Below are positions 51,249 through 60,635 of a stretch of DNA of 64,000 bases, in pieces. Below the pieces are notes generated by a model. That model did no database searches and was not told where the DNA came from. It saw only the letters and a program-made list of their open reading frames with translations. The position numbers and the translations under genes are program-made. The DNA comes from Paracoccaceae bacterium (GTDB taxonomy: Bacteria; Pseudomonadota; Alphaproteobacteria; Rhodobacterales; Rhodobacteraceae), in the NCBI GenBank assembly GCA_033344815.1, contig JAWPMR010000001.1, forward strand, positions 3,458,136 to 3,522,135, in the 5' to 3' direction. Every line of letters begins with the position of its first letter. Within the stretch, counting starts at the first letter, position 1.

Positions 51249-52246
51249 TCTGGGACACGGAACTCACCCGCCGTCTGGGCATAGAGCGCCCGATCGTGGC
51301 CGGCGGATTGCAGTGGCTGGGTGATGCGCGCTACGTCAGTGCCGCCGCAAGCGCGGGCATCATGGGTTTTATCACGGCGGCGAGTTTTCCAGACCCACAG
51401 GCGTTGCGCGCCGAGATTGCGAGCGCCCGAACGGCCTGTGGCACGCGGCCCTTTGGTGTCAATGTGTCGATGCTGCCAAAGCTGGTGCCTGGCGATCAGG
51501 TCGAGGATGTTTTCAGGCTGATTGCGGATGAGGGCGTGCGGGCAATCGAAACATCCGGGCGCAATCCCGAACCCTACATCCCGCTGCTGAGGGACCTTGG
51601 CCTGACGGTTTTGCACAAGGTTCCCGCCGTGCGTTACGCGATCAAGGCGCAAGCGGTTGGCGTGGATATGGTCTCCATTGTGGGGGCCGAATGCGGCGGG
51701 CATCCCGGTCTTGATATGATTGGGTCATTCGTCAATGGCGCTATGGCGGGCGAAGCTTTGGAGATTCCGTTTCTGATCGGTGGTGGGGTCGGGCACGGCA
51801 GCCAGTTGATTGCAGCACTGGGCATGGGCGCGGCAGGTGTGGTCATGGGCACGCGTCTTTTGGTGGCAGAGGAAATTTCCGCGCACCGAGGGTACAAACA
51901 GGCGCTGGTGACGGCGAGTGAACGGGATACGGCGCTGACCATGAGTTCACTGCGCAACACGGTGCGCACGCTGGCTAATGAAACCACGGCGGAGGTTTTG
52001 CGCATGGAGGCCGAGACGCCGGACATCACGATTGGTGATCTGATGCCGCTGGTGTCGGGAAAGATCGGACGCAAGGCCTATGAGTCGGGTGACGTCAGCC
52101 GGGGGCTTCTGTCGGCGGGTCACGCGCTGGGCCTGACGGATAAGATTGAGCCGATGGCCGATATTATTGAGCGCATTGAAGTTCAGGCAGTGGCGGCGCA
52201 ACAACGTTTGGCGGGCGTTTTGCCTGTTGCGAAGGCAGCGGAATGA
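51245..52246 (+). CDS. Nitronate monooxygenase-like FMN protein
   Basis: A 333-residue TIM-barrel flavoprotein. Opening motif LGIERPIVAGGLQWLGDARY, then GAECGGHPGLDMIGSF, matching the GXEXGGH family signature with the active-site His, and IGGGVGHGSQLIAALGMGAA followed by GVVMGTRLL for FMN phosphate binding. The family (2-nitropropane dioxygenase-like) is broad and includes enoyl reductases, so in this beta-oxidation operon it may act on an unsaturated acyl-CoA or relieve nitronate toxicity. It overlaps both neighbours by four bases. Confidence 0.85.
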   Translation: MIWDTELTRRLGIERPIVAGGLQWLGDARYVSAAASAGIMGFITAASFPDPQALRAEIASARTACGTRPFGVNVSMLPKLVPGDQVEDVFRLIADEGVRAIETSGRNPEPYIPLLRDLGLTVLHKVPAVRYAIKAQAVGVDMVSIVGAECGGHPGLDMIGSFVNGAMAGEALEIPFLIGGGVGHGSQLIAALGMGAAGVVMGTRLLVAEEISAHRGYKQALVTASERDTALTMSSLRNTVRTLANETTAEVLRMEAETPDITIGDLMPLVSGKIGRKAYESGDVSRGLLSAGHALGLTDKIEPMADIIERIEVQAVAAQQRLAGVLPVAKAAE

Positions 52247-53733
52247 GCGCGCGCGTCGATGACTTTCTGACGGATCAGGTCGCGGCGCGCGCAGACGCGC
52301 GGGCGATGTGCGACGAGACGGGTGCCGACTGGTCATGGGCTGATTTGCAAGCGGCCAGTTTCGACGCGGCGGAATGCCTGAAAACACGCGGGGTTAAGTC
52401 AGGGGACAGAGTGGTTATTCTGTGCGAGAACTGCGTGGCGGTCGTTGCCTTCCTGTTTGCCTGTTGGCAGATCGGTGCCATTGCCGTGCCGGTTAATGCA
52501 CGCCAATCCGCATCAGAAGTTGGTCGCATTCTGGAACATGCCACGCCTGCCTGTGTGGTTTTGACCCCACGCGTTTCGACGGATGCGGAGACCCATGGCA
52601 CACAACTAGGGGCGAGTGCATGTGCCGGAAAGTTTGGTGATGTGGCCGTTGCCACGCCCTATGCGTCCAATCCTGAAGAGGACGCGCGTATCGCCGTTTT
52701 ACTTTATACGACAGGGACGACGGGTGTACCCAAAGGGGTGATGCTGAGCCATGAGAACCTGCGATTTGGCGGCATGGCATCGGCCAATTTACGTGAAATG
52801 ACGGCGCGGGATGTGATTTACGGCGTCTTGCCGGTCACTCATGTTTTTGGGTTAGCCTCCATTGTCACCGCTGCCGCCTGCACGGGCGCTGCGATCCGGT
52901 TTGAAGCGCGGTTTTCTGCAGCAAAGCTTTACGAGGCGCTGCGCGGCGGCGTGACCTTACTGTCGGCGGTGCCGCAAATGCACGCGCTGTTGATGCAGTA
53001 TACGGCCGAGCAAGGGTACGCGCAGTTGGGTTCGCCTGATTTGCGATATGTGTCCTCGGGCGCGGCTCCATTGGATCCTGCCTGGAAGCGGAAAGCGGAA
53101 GCTTTTTACGGCGTGGCACTGCAGAACGGGTACGGCATGACGGAAACCACGGCGGGGGTGTCGATCACCAAAAGCTCGTTGGGATCATCGGATATTTCGG
53201 TGGGCCCCCCCTTGCCGGGCGTCGAGGTGCGCATTGATGAAACCGTGCCCGGTGGCGGGGACGGCAGCGGAGAGGTGCTGACCCGCGGAGGCCATGTCAT
53301 GTTGGGATATTTCCGCAACCCGGATGAAACCGCGCGCGCGCTGGATGCGGAGGGCTGGATGCATACCGGTGATCTGGGGCGTCTGGATTCGGCGGGGCGT
53401 TTGCATATCCTGGGCCGTTCAAAAGAGCTGATTATTCATGGCGGTTTCAATGTCTATCCGCCGGAGGTCGAGGCCGCCATCAACGATCATCCGCTGGTGA
53501 TCCAATCTGCGGTCATCGGGCGGATGCATGCGGGAGACGAAGAGGTTTTGGCTTTTGTGCAGGTCGCACCCCAGAGTAACCTGACCGTTGAGGCCTTGCG
53601 CGTGTTTCTCAAGGAACGGTTGACGGGTTACAAACGACCAACTCGAATTGTCCTGGCGACTGAACTGCCCGCCGCACCGACGGGCAAGATACTGAAACAC
53701 AGGCTGCTTGAGGCCTTTGCAGAAAGGCTTTGA
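52243..53733 (+). CDS. Acyl-CoA synthetase (AMP-binding family)
   Basis: A 496-residue ligase that activates a carboxylic acid with ATP and CoA. P-loop LLYTTGTTGVPKGVMLSHEN at about residues 150-170; A5 motif NGYGMTETTAG; A7 TGDLGRLDSAGRL; A8 GRSKELIIHGGFNVYPPEVE; and the C-terminal Lys in APTGKILKHRLL. It probably makes the CoA ester of the acid imported by the TRAP system, feeding the preceding enzymes. It is the final gene of the operon; a 29-base repeat hairpin follows after six bases. Confidence 0.93.
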   Translation: MSARVDDFLTDQVAARADARAMCDETGADWSWADLQAASFDAAECLKTRGVKSGDRVVILCENCVAVVAFLFACWQIGAIAVPVNARQSASEVGRILEHATPACVVLTPRVSTDAETHGTQLGASACAGKFGDVAVATPYASNPEEDARIAVLLYTTGTTGVPKGVMLSHENLRFGGMASANLREMTARDVIYGVLPVTHVFGLASIVTAAACTGAAIRFEARFSAAKLYEALRGGVTLLSAVPQMHALLMQYTAEQGYAQLGSPDLRYVSSGAAPLDPAWKRKAEAFYGVALQNGYGMTETTAGVSITKSSLGSSDISVGPPLPGVEVRIDETVPGGGDGSGEVLTRGGHVMLGYFRNPDETARALDAEGWMHTGDLGRLDSAGRLHILGRSKELIIHGGFNVYPPEVEAAINDHPLVIQSAVIGRMHAGDEEVLAFVQVAPQSNLTVEALRVFLKERLTGYKRPTRIVLATELPAAPTGKILKHRLLEAFAERL

Positions 53734-53739
53734 AGGGGT

Positions 53740-53768
53740 AAAGGTGGCCTGAAGCCCACCCTACCCGC
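53740..53768. repeat. 29-bp dispersed hairpin repeat, copy 2
   Basis: Identical over 29 bases to 1624-1652 (AAAGGTGGCCTGAAG...CCCTACCCGC). Like copy 1, it starts a few bases after a plus-strand stop and lies before the end of a minus-strand gene (rpe), fitting a shared transcription end. Confidence 0.7.
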
Positions 53769-53791
53769 GCGGGCTGCGTTTCCTTCAGATA

Positions 53792-54484
53792 TCAGACGTA
53801 GGTACCATTTGCAGCGTCGCGGATCGCGCGGATGTTTGTGCCGTAGGGTGCAGGATCAGAGACCGATCCGCCCCGGAACACTGCCGAGCCCGCGACCAGA
53901 ACGTCCGCACCGGCCTTGGCCACCAAGGGCGCGGTTGTCGGATCCACACCGCCGTCGATTTCGATGTGCACGGGGCGATCACCGATCATGGCGCGCAACT
54001 GGCGCACCTTGTCGATCTGGCTGTGAATGAACTTTTGCCCGCCAAAACCGGGATTCACTGTCATCACACAGATCAGATCGACCATATCAAGCAAGTACTC
54101 CACGGCACTTGCCGGGGTGCCGGGGTTCAGCGCCACGCCAGCTTTGGCACCGGCGTTGCGAATGGCCTGAACGGTGCGGTGGATGTGCGGGCCAGCTTCC
54201 ACATGGGCGGTGATCACATCAGCGCCAGCTTTTGCAAAGGCGTCGATATAGGGATCCACAGGCGCAATCATCAGATGCACATCCATCACGCCCTTGATGT
54301 GCGGACGGATCGCGGCACAGGTGGCGGGGCCAAAGGTGATGTTAGGCACAAAATGCCCGTCCATTACGTCGACATGGACCCAATCCGCGCCTTGTGCCTC
54401 AATCGCTTCGCACTCGGCGCCAAAATTGGCGAAGTCGGCAGCGAGGATGGAGGGAGCGATTTTCAGCGAGCGGTCAAAGGACAT
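53792..54484 (-). CDS. rpe: Ribulose-phosphate 3-epimerase
   Basis: A 230-residue TIM barrel interconverting ribulose 5-phosphate and xylulose 5-phosphate, in the pentose phosphate and Calvin pathways. [20 protein letters not shown] opens the protein, [17 protein letters not shown] holds the metal His and catalytic Asp, [14 protein letters not shown] is the conserved phosphate-side loop, and [20 protein letters not shown] carries the second catalytic Asp. Length is normal. It stands alone, convergent with the acyl-CoA synthetase and divergent from an ABC importer. Confidence 0.96.
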   Translation of the reverse strand: MSFDRSLKIAPSILAADFANFGAECEAIEAQGADWVHVDVMDGHFVPNITFGPATCAAIRPHIKGVMDVHLMIAPVDPYIDAFAKAGADVITAHVEAGPHIHRTVQAIRNAGAKAGVALNPGTPASAVEYLLDMVDLICVMTVNPGFGGQKFIHSQIDKVRQLRAMIGDRPVHIEIDGGVDPTTAPLVAKAGADVLVAGSAVFRGGSVSDPAPYGTNIRAIRDAANGTYV

Positions 54485-54617
54485 ATGCGAACCTCAGCAG
54501 GTGTCAGGGTTGGGGCCGCTATAGCCTTGGGGCAGGGAGAGAGGCAAGAGGCGGTCTTGCAGCTTTGGCTGGCTGGGGTAATGTTTGATCAAATGCGCAG
54601 AGGTTTGGGAGAACACC

Positions 54618-55637
54618 ATGTTGAAATTCAATCGCCGCCAAAGCATCGCAACACTCGGGGCCGCAGCGGCTGTGGGGCTGGCCGCGCCAGCCTACGCGAC
54701 GGGCAAGAAGATCACCCTTGGTGCGTTGCGGTTCACCAGCCATTCCGGCAGTTTCATCGCGTTTGAGCGCAATTATTTCGCCGATGCAGGCCTTGATGTG
54801 GACCTGAAGTTCTTTCAGGCTGCGCAACCCATGGCCGTGGCCATTGCCAGCGGCGATGTGGATTACGCCGTCACCGCGATTTCGGGTGGTCTGGTATCTC
54901 TGGCCGACAAAGGCGCCATCAAGGTCATCGGCGGCGCACTGTCCGAAGAGCCTGGCATCGACGGGCAGAAGATCCTTGCCAGTGATGCGGCATTTCAGGC
55001 GGGTCTGACCACGCCAGCCGCGTTGGAGGGCAAGAGCTTCGGGATGTCCACGGCTGGGTCGTCTTTTCACTATATGGGATCCAAAGTCGCGGCAGCCGAA
55101 GGCGTTTCGATGAGCTTCAAACCCTTGCAAAAGGTGGGCGCGATCATTGGCGCCTTGAAAACCGGACAAATTGATGCCTGGTCGATTGTGCCTCATATTG
55201 CTAAGCCGCTGGCCGGGTCGGGGGCGGTGCATATCATTGGCAATATTGCGGATTATCTGCCCGATTATCAGGTGACGACAGTGTTTACGTCGGCAACGAA
55301 CGCGGCGAATGAAAAGGCAATGACGCAGGATTATCTGGCGGCCTACGCCAAGGGTGTCGCGGATTACAACGCCACGATGATTGCGCAGGCGGATGGACAG
55401 GCAGGGGTCGACGCAATGGTCGATCTGATCCACAAATATGTCTACACGGATCGACCGCGTGAGAAGGCGGCGCCGTCAATCATCAATGGCACCATGCGTT
55501 TGAACGAGGGGGCGGCATTGAATGTGGCCTCGGTGCGCGACCAGTTGCAATGGTTCCAGTCAGAGGGTCTTGTGGGAGAGGACATTACGCTCGATACGCT
55601 GCTGGATACTTCCTATGTCGACACGGTTGGCAGCTAG
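54618..55637 (+). CDS. ABC importer binding protein (SsuA/TauA/NMT1-like)
   Basis: A 339-residue secreted protein. Its N-terminus FNRRQSIATLGAAAAVGLAA has twin arginines and an Ala-rich core ending AYAT, so Tat export is possible. The mature part has TLGALRFTSHSGSFIAFERN, followed by YFADAGLDVDLKFF, and ASGDVDYAVTAISGG, typical of binding proteins for sulfonates, taurine, nitrate or thiamine precursors. The ligand is not readable. GGGAGA precedes the ATG at 54618. The ATPase and permease follow in one operon. Confidence 0.88.
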   Translation: MLKFNRRQSIATLGAAAAVGLAAPAYATGKKITLGALRFTSHSGSFIAFERNYFADAGLDVDLKFFQAAQPMAVAIASGDVDYAVTAISGGLVSLADKGAIKVIGGALSEEPGIDGQKILASDAAFQAGLTTPAALEGKSFGMSTAGSSFHYMGSKVAAAEGVSMSFKPLQKVGAIIGALKTGQIDAWSIVPHIAKPLAGSGAVHIIGNIADYLPDYQVTTVFTSATNAANEKAMTQDYLAAYAKGVADYNATMIAQADGQAGVDAMVDLIHKYVYTDRPREKAAPSIINGTMRLNEGAALNVASVRDQLQWFQSEGLVGEDITLDTLLDTSYVDTVGS

Positions 55638-55642
55638 ACCCG

Positions 55643-56410
55643 GTGGAGCTTCGTCTGGCGGGTGTCGGTCACAATTACGGTGCGCGCGAAGTGTTGCGCG
55701 GCATTGATCTGGAGGTGCCGGCAGGAAAGATCGTCTGTGTTGTCGGGCCATCGGGATGCGGCAAATCCACCTTGTTGCGCATGATGGGCGGGCTGGAAGA
55801 GCCGGATCAGGGCGAGATTGTTCAGGTCGGCGCGGTGCCAGAGGGGTGTCTCAATCCGCTGACCTATATTTTTCAGGATTTCGCGCTGCTGCCGTGGCGT
55901 ACTGTGGCAGGTAACGTATCGCTTGTGTTGGAGGATCATGGGCTATCCGCGTTGGAGCGATCTACATTGATTCAGGATGTCCTGACGCGCACACGGCTTG
56001 GCGAGTTTGCGGACGCCCTGCCGCGGCAGCTATCGGGTGGCATGAAGCAACGGGTGGCGATTGCAAGAGCGCTGGTGGTCAATCCTGCCGTGATGCTGAT
56101 GGATGAACCGCTTTCCGCGCTGGACAGTCAGACGCGCGAATTGCTGATGGATGATCTGGTCGGATTGTGGACGCGGGCGCCGTTCACCGCCGTCTATGTG
56201 ACGCATAATCTGGCGGAGGCGGTGCGTTTGGGGCATCGCATAGTTGTGCTGTCGCGCAGGCCCGGCGAAATTCGCGAGGTGTTGACCCTAGATACACCGC
56301 TGGCGGAGCGTCGCTTTGGCGATGCGGAACTGGAGCTGCAACAGCGGCATTTGTGGGAGGTCATGCGGGCCGAGGCCGCAGCCGCAGATGCGGAGTTGGT
56401 GGATGGCTGA
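55643..56410 (+). CDS. ABC importer ATPase (SsuB/TauB-like)
   Basis: A 255-residue ATPase with Walker A GPSGCGKSTLLR, Q-loop FQDFALLPWRT, signature LSGGMKQRVAIARALVVNP, Walker B VMLMDEPLSALDSQTREL and the switch VTHNLAEAV. The LLPW after the Q-loop and the short length match the sulfonate/nitrate/taurine group. I chose GTG at 55643, five bases after the binding-protein stop, giving MELRLAGVGHNYG; the frame before it lies in the preceding gene. Confidence 0.92.
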   Translation: MELRLAGVGHNYGAREVLRGIDLEVPAGKIVCVVGPSGCGKSTLLRMMGGLEEPDQGEIVQVGAVPEGCLNPLTYIFQDFALLPWRTVAGNVSLVLEDHGLSALERSTLIQDVLTRTRLGEFADALPRQLSGGMKQRVAIARALVVNPAVMLMDEPLSALDSQTRELLMDDLVGLWTRAPFTAVYVTHNLAEAVRLGHRIVVLSRRPGEIREVLTLDTPLAERRFGDAELELQQRHLWEVMRAEAAAADAELVDG

Positions 56411-57197
56411 TCCAGCGCGCAAAGTGCCATTTCGCGGCGGCGGGTTCGCGCCTGTGACGCGGCGCTGGGTGGGTTTTTGCGCCTTTGCGTTGCTGATCCT
56501 CTTTGCGGAATGGGGCACGCGAGCCGGGTTCATTTCTGCTTTGACCCTGCCGCGTCCCAGTGATGTCTTGATGACCTTTCAGGAGCTTTACGTATCCGGA
56601 TTGCTTTTCAAACATCTGTTGCCCTCGCTGAGCCGGTTGGTGGTCGGGGCCGCCCTTGGGGTCACGGTGGGCGTTGGTGTGGGGCTGTTAATGGGTTTGT
56701 TTTCCTATATCCGGGCAGGTCTGGTGCCGTTGGTTGCGGCGATTTTCCCGATCCCCAAGATCGCGTTGTTGCCGTTGTTCGTGATCTGGTTCGGGATTGA
56801 TGAAGGCAGCAAATATGCCTTGATCGCATTTGGCACCTTCACACCGACCGTCGTGGCGACCTATGCGGCCGTGGACAATGTGGACCGTACCCTGATCCGC
56901 ATGGGACAGAGTTTTGGGCTTACGTGGCAGTCGATTGTGCGCAAGATCGTCCTGCCCGGCGCGATGCCGGGGATTCTGTCGGGGCTGCGCATTTCGCTGG
57001 CAATTGCGATTATCCTGCTGGTGGCGGCTGAAATGCTGGGCGCGGAATATGGCATCGGCGCATATATTCTGGAGGCCGGGTCGCTTTATGATCTGGAACG
57101 TTTGTTTGCCGGTGTGGTCATTTTGTCGCTGTTGGGTGTGATCACAAGTGCGGCAATTGGCGCAATCGAGCGACGCGTATTGCGGTGGCGTAGCTGA
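56403..57197 (+). CDS. ABC importer permease (SsuC/TauC-like)
   Basis: A 264-residue inner-membrane protein with six helices, for example WVGFCAFALLILFAEWGTRA and LRISLAIAIILLVAAEMLGA. The EAA loop region is LIRMGQSFGLTWQSIVRKIV followed by LPGAMPGILSGLR, a form typical of SsuC. The ATG at 56403 overlaps the ATPase gene by eight bases. It completes a three-gene importer. Confidence 0.93.
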   Translation: MADPARKVPFRGGGFAPVTRRWVGFCAFALLILFAEWGTRAGFISALTLPRPSDVLMTFQELYVSGLLFKHLLPSLSRLVVGAALGVTVGVGVGLLMGLFSYIRAGLVPLVAAIFPIPKIALLPLFVIWFGIDEGSKYALIAFGTFTPTVVATYAAVDNVDRTLIRMGQSFGLTWQSIVRKIVLPGAMPGILSGLRISLAIAIILLVAAEMLGAEYGIGAYILEAGSLYDLERLFAGVVILSLLGVITSAAIGAIERRVLRWRS

Positions 57198-57324
57198 AAG
57201 GCCTTACAGGACAGGCAGACGATGCATTGTAGGAAATCACAAGCATACGTGAACTGGGGGCGCTGGTCTTACACAGCCTTTCGTGAGACGACCGGCGCGC
57301 AAACACACCAAAAGGAATTCGAAC

Positions 57325-57861
57325 ATGCTGATGCCTCGTGAAAAAACTCCGGACCTTCAAGTGCCGCTTTTGGGGGGCGGGCAGTTCGATTTGTCAAACG
57401 ATGGTTCGGAAAAAGGCACCGTGGTGTGTTTTTATCGTGGTTTGCATTGCCCGATCTGTGCGACGTATCTGACTGAGTTGGAAAAGCGCACGGCCGATTT
57501 TGCTGAACGTGGTGTCAAGACCATCGCGATCAGTTCGGATGGGCAAGAGCGTGCACAGGCCATGGCCGATAAGATTGAGGCAAAGACCCTGCGTTTTGGA
57601 TATGATCTGAGCCTTGCGACAGCGCGCGAATGGGGCCTGTATATTTCGACGTCACGCGGCAAGACATCGATCGGAATCGAAGAGCCAGCGCTGTTTTCTG
57701 AGCCGGGATTGTTCATGGTGACGCCGCAGCAGACACTGTATTACGGGTCGGTTCAGACGATGCCCTTTGTGCGGCCGCATTTTTCAGAACTGGTAGGTGC
57801 GTTGGATTTTGCCATTGCCAATGAGTACCCGGCGCGCGGTGAGTACAGCGGCGCCGTCTGA
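57325..57861 (+). CDS. AhpC/TSA-family peroxiredoxin-like protein
   Basis: A 178-residue thioredoxin-fold protein. FYRGLHCPICATYLTELEKR carries a CPIC pair where peroxiredoxins have PXXXTXXC, so it is a thiol-disulfide type variant with two cysteines rather than a classical 2-Cys enzyme. Strands TIAISSDGQERA and LFMVTPQQTLYYGSVQ complete the fold. The ATG at 57325 follows AAGGAA. It stands between the ABC importer and the convergent synthetase. Peroxide or disulfide reduction is the likely reaction class; the true substrate is unknown. Confidence 0.8.
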   Translation: MLMPREKTPDLQVPLLGGGQFDLSNDGSEKGTVVCFYRGLHCPICATYLTELEKRTADFAERGVKTIAISSDGQERAQAMADKIEAKTLRFGYDLSLATAREWGLYISTSRGKTSIGIEEPALFSEPGLFMVTPQQTLYYGSVQTMPFVRPHFSELVGALDFAIANEYPARGEYSGAV

Positions 57862-57870
57862 TCCAATAGC

Positions 57871-57923
57871 GCGGCTTGCGCCGCACGACATGTCCCGGAT
57901 CAATCCTGACTGGATTGATCCGG
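57871..57923. terminator. Bidirectional terminator hairpins between convergent genes
   Basis: GCGGC-TTGC-GCCGC (57871-57884) follows the peroxiredoxin-like stop. Then CCGGATCAATCC (57895-57906) is perfectly inverted as GGATTGATCCGG (57912-57923) with a five-base loop, spanning the synthetase stop on the minus strand. No strong T-run is present. Confidence 0.6.
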
Positions 57924-59618
57924 TGTGGGTGCGCAGGCAAGGTCAGCGATCATCTGATCCCGCATGATGAATTTTTGAGGCTTGCCAGTAACGGTCATGG
58001 GCAGATCTGTCTTGAATTGGACATGCGCGGGCACTTTGAAATGCGCAATGTTGTCTTTGCAGTATTGTCTTATGGCGTCCTGCGTCTGGGAAACGCCGTC
58101 CTTGAGCACGATCCAGGCGCAGGTGATTTCGCCTAAAGCGGCATCCGGGATGCCAAAAACCTGCACCTGCGCGATGTCTGGATGGGTGTAGAGGAATTCC
58201 TCGATTTCACGCGGGTAGATGTTTTCTCCGCCGCGTAGGATCATGTCTTTCAGACGCCCTGTAATCGCACAATACCCGTCAGGATTCAGCGTGCCGAGGT
58301 CTCCGGTGTGCATCCAGCCGTCCTGATCGATGCTACTGGCGGTTTGGTCGGGCTCGCCCCAATAGCCTTGCATCACCGAATAGCCGCGGGTCAGCAGTTC
58401 GCCCTGTTGTCCAGTGGGTACGGTATTTCCATCCGGATCCACGATGCGCACTTCCACATGGGGATGAATGCGTCCGACGGAGGAGACGCGTTGTTCCAGC
58501 GGATCATCCATATTGCTTTGAAAGGAGACCGGGGAGGTTTCCGTCATGCCATAACAGATGGTCACTTCGCCCATGTTCATTTGGGATTGCACCTGCTTCA
58601 TGACTTCGATCGGGCAGGGTGCCCCGGCCATCACCCCGGTGCGCAGGGAGGAAAGATCGTAGGTTTCAAAATCCGGCAGGGCCAATTCATTCACGAACAT
58701 GGTGGGCACGCCAAAGAGGGCGGTGCAGGTTTCTTCGGACACCGCATGCAGGGTTTCGCGTGGATCAAACCCTTCGCCTGGCACAACGATGGTCGCCCCC
58801 TTGGTGACGCAGCCCAATGTACCCATGACCATGCCGAAGCAATGGTAAAACGGGACCGGGATGCAGAGCCTGTCCTTTGCGGTGAAACCCATCGTCCAGG
58901 TCACAAAATGGGCGTTGTTGACGATATTGTGGTGCGTCAGGCTGGCGCCTTTGGGATTGCCAGTGGTGCCGGAGGTGAATTGAATGTTGATCACATCATG
59001 GGGGTCCAGCGTGCCGCTAACAGCATCCAGATCGGCGCGTAATACGGTATCACCTGAAGCGCAGACACTGTCAAAGCTCAGCATCCCGGCAGGGACATCG
59101 GGTCCCATGACCACGATGTGACGCAGGTGCGGCAGTCTCCTGGCGTTGAGAGGCGCATCTCCTTTCAATTCAGGGGCCAGTTCACGCAGCATGCCGGTAT
59201 AGTCCGAAGATTTGAACGCACGCGCCGTGATCAGGGTTTTGCAGGCGACCTTGTTGAGCGCATATTCCAGTTCCGACAGGCGATAGGCAGGGTTTATACA
59301 CACAAGGATGGCACCGATACGGGCTGTCGCGAATTGTGTGAGCAACCATTCATAGCGGTTGGGGGACCAGATCCCAACCCGGTCGCCTTTTTGCAGACCT
59401 AGAAGGTGCAATCCGCCAGCGAGCCGGTCGACTTCGCGGCTGAACTCCGCGTAGCTCCAGCGGATATCTTGAGCGCGGAAAACGGATGCCGGGTGGTCCG
59501 GCAGTGCAGCCACGGTTTGTGCAAGCAGGTCGGGAATCGTGAGATTGAGCAGGGGTGTGGCGGTATCCCCGATTACATGGGACAGGCCATTGCGGGGGCG
59601 TCGGTCATGCAGGGCCAT
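57900..59618 (-). CDS. AMP-binding acyl-CoA synthetase
   Basis: A 572-residue ligase. P-loop [20 protein letters not shown] (about residues 195-215), A5 [15 protein letters not shown]7 [14 protein letters not shown]8 [20 protein letters not shown] and the C-terminal Lys in [10 protein letters not shown]. The sequence opening and length fit medium/long-chain fatty-acyl-CoA synthases of the FadD13/AcsA-like group. ATG at 59618 with AAGGAA upstream; the longer frame to 59756 enters the RpiR gene. Role: activating a fatty or related acid, substrate unknown. Confidence 0.92.
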   Translation of the reverse strand: MALHDRRPRNGLSHVIGDTATPLLNLTIPDLLAQTVAALPDHPASVFRAQDIRWSYAEFSREVDRLAGGLHLLGLQKGDRVGIWSPNRYEWLLTQFATARIGAILVCINPAYRLSELEYALNKVACKTLITARAFKSSDYTGMLRELAPELKGDAPLNARRLPHLRHIVVMGPDVPAGMLSFDSVCASGDTVLRADLDAVSGTLDPHDVINIQFTSGTTGNPKGASLTHHNIVNNAHFVTWTMGFTAKDRLCIPVPFYHCFGMVMGTLGCVTKGATIVVPGEGFDPRETLHAVSEETCTALFGVPTMFVNELALPDFETYDLSSLRTGVMAGAPCPIEVMKQVQSQMNMGEVTICYGMTETSPVSFQSNMDDPLEQRVSSVGRIHPHVEVRIVDPDGNTVPTGQQGELLTRGYSVMQGYWGEPDQTASSIDQDGWMHTGDLGTLNPDGYCAITGRLKDMILRGGENIYPREIEEFLYTHPDIAQVQVFGIPDAALGEITCAWIVLKDGVSQTQDAIRQYCKDNIAHFKVPAHVQFKTDLPMTVTGKPQKFIMRDQMIADLACAPTPDQSSQD

Positions 59619-59643
59619 GTGGTTCCTTTCCGGGCGGCGTGTA

Positions 59644-60516
59644 TCAGGTGAATTTACGGAAAAGTTTGGTTTGATCAAACATATCTTCCAGCGTCTGCAT
59701 CCGGTCCTTGGTGTCGGACCACATGAGATCCTGCACCGCTGCAATTGCCGTTTCAACGAGCAAGAGCGTTGTGGCGGCGGAGTCCCAGGCAGAAGGAACT
59801 ACGATACGACTGGAAAACGAAATCTCCGCCAGCCGATGTACAGGAGAGCGCCATTGATCGGTAAAGAGGATGATTTTTGCGCCACGTTGATGCGCCATTT
59901 CCGCCAATTTCAGTGTGTTGCTTTCATAACGACGCACGTCAAAGATCACGAAGGTATCACCCGGTTTCACATCCAGCAGGTAATGGGGCCAGGCGTTCGA
60001 GGTAGATTGGATGTGTATCACGTCGGGTCGGATCATCTGCATGTGCAAAAACAGGTATTCGGCCACTGTGTGCGTAATCCGCCCGCCCACGATGTGCAGG
60101 CGTGACGTGGTATCTGCCAGCTGCGCGCAAGCGGCGTCAAAATCACCGGTGTCGATTTGCGCCAGAGAATGGCGGATGTTGTCGATCACGGCATCGGTGA
60201 AGCGATTGAGCATATGACCAGAGGGCACGCCCTCGGCCCATGTGTCATGTTTCGCGATGGGGCTTTGGACTTTGGCCTTCAATTCTTCGCGCAGGTCGGA
60301 TTGGAATTCCGGATAGCCTTTGAACCCCAGCTTCTGAACCATGCGTGCGACTGTTGGGGTCGATACATCTGCGTCCTGCGCCAAGGTTGAAATGGGCCCC
60401 AGTCCGGAGGCGGGATAGTTTTGCAGGATGGAATCGGCCAGTTGCCGTTCGGCGCGCGTCAGGCTGTCGAGCCTTTCCTGAATGCGGTCTGCGATGGTGA
60501 GGTCGGCCTCTTTCAC
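59644..60516 (-). CDS. MurR/RpiR-family transcriptional regulator
   Basis: A 290-residue protein. The N-terminal helix-turn-helix is at about residues 1-80 ([39 protein letters not shown]). The C-terminal SIS domain is at about 125-260 ([40 protein letters not shown]), which usually binds a phosphosugar or related ligand. It is divergent from the amidohydrolase/TRAP operon, which it probably controls, and 25 bases upstream of the acyl-CoA synthetase on its own strand. Confidence 0.9.
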   Translation of the reverse strand: MKEADLTIADRIQERLDSLTRAERQLADSILQNYPASGLGPISTLAQDADVSTPTVARMVQKLGFKGYPEFQSDLREELKAKVQSPIAKHDTWAEGVPSGHMLNRFTDAVIDNIRHSLAQIDTGDFDAACAQLADTTSRLHIVGGRITHTVAEYLFLHMQMIRPDVIHIQSTSNAWPHYLLDVKPGDTFVIFDVRRYESNTLKLAEMAHQRGAKIILFTDQWRSPVHRLAEISFSSRIVVPSAWDSAATTLLLVETAIAAVQDLMWSDTKDRMQTLEDMFDQTKLFRKFT

Positions 60517-60635
60517 GAGATGTGCCTTTGATTTGACGGATTTTGTTACAGGAATATAAAAACTGAAAGGATCGTTTCATTATTGTGTTGACAGAATCCC
60601 GATCCGGCAAGAGATTTGTGCCAATCGGGGGACGA

